Positions 60,662 through 64,000 of a stretch of DNA of 64,000 bases are shown here, in pieces. The stretch comes from CANKJK01 sp040081715 (GTDB lineage Bacteria > Acidobacteriota > Vicinamibacteria > Vicinamibacterales > UBA2999). Both the position numbers and the translations under genes were made by a program. Under the pieces are notes generated by a model that was not told the origin of the DNA, did no database searches, and saw nothing but the letters and a program-made list of their open reading frames with translations. The stretch is taken from assembly GCA_040081715.1 (NCBI GenBank), contig JBEBFY010000002.1, positions 1-64,000 on the forward strand, given 5' to 3'. Position 1 is the stretch's first letter, and every line of letters begins with the position of its first letter.

Positions 60662-61927
60662 ATGCGGGCTGTGCTCGATCACATCGGGATTGCCGTGAGC
60701 GATCTGCCGAAAGCGATGGCGTTCTATCACGAGGCCCTGGGGCTCGAGGTGGAGCCGCCGGAGGAAGTCGAGACCCAGAAGGTGCGGGCCCACTTCATCC
60801 CCGTGGGCCGATCGGCGCTCGAGCTGCTCGAGCCCACCTCGCCCGAGTCCACGATCGCGAAGTTCGTCGAGAAGCGCGGCCCAGGCGTCCACCACGTCAC
60901 GTTGCGGGTCGAGAACATTCAGGCGGCGCTGGACCACCTCAAAGCCCGCGGAGTCCGGCTGATTGACGAGTCGCCCCGACCCGGGGCGGAGGGGGCGCTG
61001 GTGGCGTTCATCCACCCGTCCGCCGCGCACGGCGTCCTTGTGGAGCTGAAGCAGAAGCCCGAGCACACCGAACTGCGGCCCCTCACGACGACGCTCGGCG
61101 GATTCCAGCTGACGAGCGTGAACGACGGTGCCCTGAAACTCGACGGCGGCGCCATGTTCGGCACAGTACCCCGCGTCCTCTGGGAGCGCAGGATTCCCGC
61201 GGACGATCGGCACCGCATTGGCCTGTCCTCGCGGCCGCTGGTCGTGGAGGGGGACTGGGGCCGGATGCTCATCGACTGCGGCTGCGGCGACAAGATGGAT
61301 CCCAAGCAGGCCGACATCTACGGCATCGAGGGCAGTGGCCGGCTGGACCGCGCGCTGGCGGCGGCGGGACTCGGGATGGATGCCTTCGACGTGGTGCTCG
61401 CCTCGCACCTGCACTTCGACCACTTCGGAGGGGCCACCATGCGTGACGCATCCGGCGCGCTCGTGCCGAGGTTCCCGAAGGCCGAGTACGTGATCCGCGC
61501 GGCCGAGTGGGAGGACGCGACCCATCCGCACGAGCGGAACCGCGCGTCCTATCTGCCGGACGACTTCGTGCCGCTGAAGGCGGCGGGTGTGGCGGCGTTC
61601 TATGACGGCGACCAGGCCATCCGGCCAGGCGTCCGCGTACACCGCACCGGCGGCCACACGGGTCAGCATCAGATCATCTACATCGAATCAGGCGGGCGGA
61701 CGGCGGTCTTTACGGCGGATCTCATCCCGACCACCGCGCATGTCGACGACCCCTGGATCATGGGCTACGACCTCTTTCCAATGGAAACGCTGGCCTTCAA
61801 GCGGCGCTTCATCCGGGAGGCGATCGACCGTGAGTACCTGATCTTCTTCGAGCATGACGCGCTGGTGCCCGCCGGCTATATCCGCGAGAAGAACGGCAAG
61901 CGATTCGTCGAGCCCCTGCGGGGCTGA
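60662..61927 (+). CDS. methylmalonyl-CoA epimerase fused to a metallo-beta-lactamase-fold hydrolase
   Basis: 421 residues with two recognisable enzymes. Residues 1 to about 133 are a VOC-fold methylmalonyl-CoA epimerase (LDHIGIAVSDLPKAMAFYHE, RGPGVHHVTLRVENI, GVLVELKQ). From about 149 is an MBL-fold domain with HxHxDH as H249, H251, D253, H254, then GGHTGQH, FTADLIPTTAHV and FFEHD, a full set of zinc ligands of the lactonase-like group. The linker is short. The frame is continuous with one start and one stop, and a TATGAT -10-like box and GAGGAG precede the ATG. The second activity is unknown; a CoA thioester or lactone hydrolase is a guess. Confidence 0.85.
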   Translation: MRAVLDHIGIAVSDLPKAMAFYHEALGLEVEPPEEVETQKVRAHFIPVGRSALELLEPTSPESTIAKFVEKRGPGVHHVTLRVENIQAALDHLKARGVRLIDESPRPGAEGALVAFIHPSAAHGVLVELKQKPEHTELRPLTTTLGGFQLTSVNDGALKLDGGAMFGTVPRVLWERRIPADDRHRIGLSSRPLVVEGDWGRMLIDCGCGDKMDPKQADIYGIEGSGRLDRALAAAGLGMDAFDVVLASHLHFDHFGGATMRDASGALVPRFPKAEYVIRAAEWEDATHPHERNRASYLPDDFVPLKAAGVAAFYDGDQAIRPGVRVHRTGGHTGQHQIIYIESGGRTAVFTADLIPTTAHVDDPWIMGYDLFPMETLAFKRRFIREAIDREYLIFFEHDALVPAGYIREKNGKRFVEPLRG

Positions 61928-61956
61928 CCTTTACACGAGCGGGAGTCACGACTGCG

Positions 61957-62816
<860 letters not shown>

Positions 62817-62820
<4 letters not shown>

Positions 62821-63761
62821 AGCTCATCGTCACCGGATCGATCGCGTTCGACTACCTGATGTCGTTTCCCGGGAAGTTCACGGAACAGTTTCTGCCCGAC
62901 CACCTGGAGCGGCTGAGCCTCAGCTTTCTCGTCGATTCGATGGACAAGCGGCGCGGCGGCTGTGCCCCGAACATCGCCTACACGCTGGCCCTGCTCGGCG
63001 AGCGGCCGTATCTGATGGCGACAGCAGGGCAGGACTTCGGGGACTACCGCGAGTGGCTGAATGCCGCGGGCGTGGATACCTCGCTCGTCACGCAGGTGTC
63101 CGACAAGTTCACGGCATCGTTCTTCTGCAGCACCGACACGGAGAACAACCAGATTGCGTCGTTCTATACAGGGGCGATGGCAAACGCGGCCGAGTTGTCC
63201 TTCCGCACGGTTGACGACTGCGGGCTGGTCATCATTGCGCCGAACGACCCGGCGGCCATGATCCAGTACGCCGAAGAGTGTCGGGCGATGGAGATTCCCT
63301 TCATCTTCGATCCGGGGCAACAGTGTGCCCGCATGAGCGGCGAGGAACTGCAGGCGGGTCTCGCCGGCGCGCAGGTCCTCATCTGCAACGACTACGAGTT
63401 CGAGCTGATCCGCGAGAAGACGGGCCTCGGCGAGGCGGAGATCCTCACGCAGGTCCGGACGCTGATTGTGACGCGTGGCGAACACGGCTCCTGGATCTAC
63501 GAGGGCGGAGACCGCGCGGACGTGTCGGCCGTGGTGCCGCACCGGATTGTCGACCCGACGGGCGTGGGCGATGCGTTCCGGGGCGGGCTCATGAAGGGGC
63601 TGGCGCTGGGCCTGAGCTGTGCCGAGTCGGCGCGGATCGGGAGTGTCGCCGCGACGTATGCGCTTGAACATCTCGGGGGCACCAGCCACGCCTACACCCC
63701 TGGCGAGTTCCGGGACCGGTATCAGAGCCATTTCGGGACCCTTGCAGCCGACGTGGGCTGA
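62817..63761 (+). CDS. PfkB-family sugar/nucleoside kinase (adenosine-kinase-like)
   Basis: 314 residues: N-terminal VTGSIAFDYLMSFPGKF, RRGGCAPNIAYTLALLG, and the catalytic DPTGVGDAFRGG with base Asp. Coupling to mtnP by a 4-base overlap suggests a nucleoside or methylthioribose-related substrate; adenosine is the usual annotation for this subgroup, but the sequence does not prove it. Confidence 0.88.
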
Positions 63762-63861
63762 GTCGTCCGGCCTGCCGCAGCCTGCGAGGGGCTACGATAA
63801 CGTGCTCATCGCGGTTCATTGGCACCAAGTCTGGCTCGTGTCTTTAGTGGAGGAAATTCGC

Positions 63862-64000
63862 ATGTTCAGAACCATGTGGCGTCGCGTGGCGGTCGTCATG
63901 CTGCTGAGTGCTGTGGCACCCGGTGCTGCGCTTGCGCAGAGCGGGATTGCCGGTGTGGTCACCGATACGACCGGAGCCGTCCTTCCCGGGGTAACCGTTG
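63862..64000 (+). CDS. TonB-dependent-receptor-like protein, N-terminus only
   Basis: Only the first 46 codons are inside the window. A signal peptide (MFRTMWRRVAVVMLLSAVAPGAALA) is followed by QSGIAGVVTDTTGAVLPGVTV, the start of a carboxypeptidase-like regulatory domain that opens the large TonB-dependent 'Oar-like' receptors common in Acidobacteriota. The ribosome site GGAGGAA lies 7-8 bases upstream. Confidence 0.75.
   Translation, partial: MFRTMWRRVAVVMLLSAVAPGAALAQSGIAGVVTDTTGAVLPGVTV

Overview
The window is a dense, high-GC bacterial chromosome segment with about 60 protein genes, one tRNA, no rRNA, no CRISPR array, no insertion sequence and no prophage. It most likely comes from an Acidobacteriota of the Vicinamibacteria type. 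The reasons are a VWFA-related protein of the Acidobacterial family (26163-28220), an exported DUF5916 protein (42730-44952), a TonB-dependent-receptor-like N-terminus starting at 63862, GTG/TTG starts and strong GC bias. The lineage is an inference from gene content; no marker gene was compared.

Layout. 1-3874: tRNA-Thr, a periplasmic peroxiredoxin and uvrA. 3895-8206: leucine biosynthesis, with leuCD, a LysR-type regulator and a leuA without its allosteric domain; the leuC and leuA promoters share a near-identical block. 8251-16646: HtrA protease, EF-P, thymidine kinase, RmuC, a DnaQ-type exonuclease, a CDP-alcohol phosphatidyltransferase, UvrC and a site-2 protease. 16643-24771: trpS-scpA-scpB, an RsuA/RluB-type pseudouridine synthase, cmk, a histone-H1-like/DUF6335 fusion, rpsA, an HU-type protein and a HIT protein. 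24788-29481: a copper-chaperone-like protein, a lipoprotein, the VWFA protein and glutamate dehydrogenase. 29551-42705: a B12-binding subunit, a response regulator, valS, nadC, birA, an RNA methyltransferase, argS, mobA, a SPOR protein, an NHL protein and crcB. 42730-52337: the DUF5916 protein, lnt, two tandem NTF2-like proteins, prfB with its programmed frameshift, and PBP1A. 52415-57937: dnaK-dnaJ-hspR, a DnaC-like ATPase and a HemW-like protein. 57971-64000: two related secreted proteins, a small outer-membrane-like protein, meaB, an epimerase/metallo-hydrolase fusion, mtnP, a PfkB-family kinase and the start of a TonB-type receptor.

How the genes work together. LeuA, LeuC and LeuD form most of the leucine branch (leuB is not here) and appear to be co-controlled by the LysR protein encoded between them. 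The B12-binding subunit, MeaB and the epimerase all serve the methylmalonyl-CoA to succinyl-CoA route. DnaK, DnaJ and HspR form a heat-shock unit. MtnP and the PfkB kinase look like a methylthioadenosine/nucleoside salvage pair.

The most unusual things seen are: (1) the shared leu promoter block combined with a LeuA lacking the feedback domain; (2) two copies of a long hairpin element whose stems differ in sequence but stay paired and whose core is conserved (20781-20918 and 37080-37245); (3) Asn at the EF-P tip position; (4) an epimerase fused to a metallo-beta-lactamase-fold hydrolase; (5) many genes whose -10 box ends 6-12 bases before the start codon, which suggests leaderless or near-leaderless mRNAs. 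No intergenic stretch is longer than about 250 bases.
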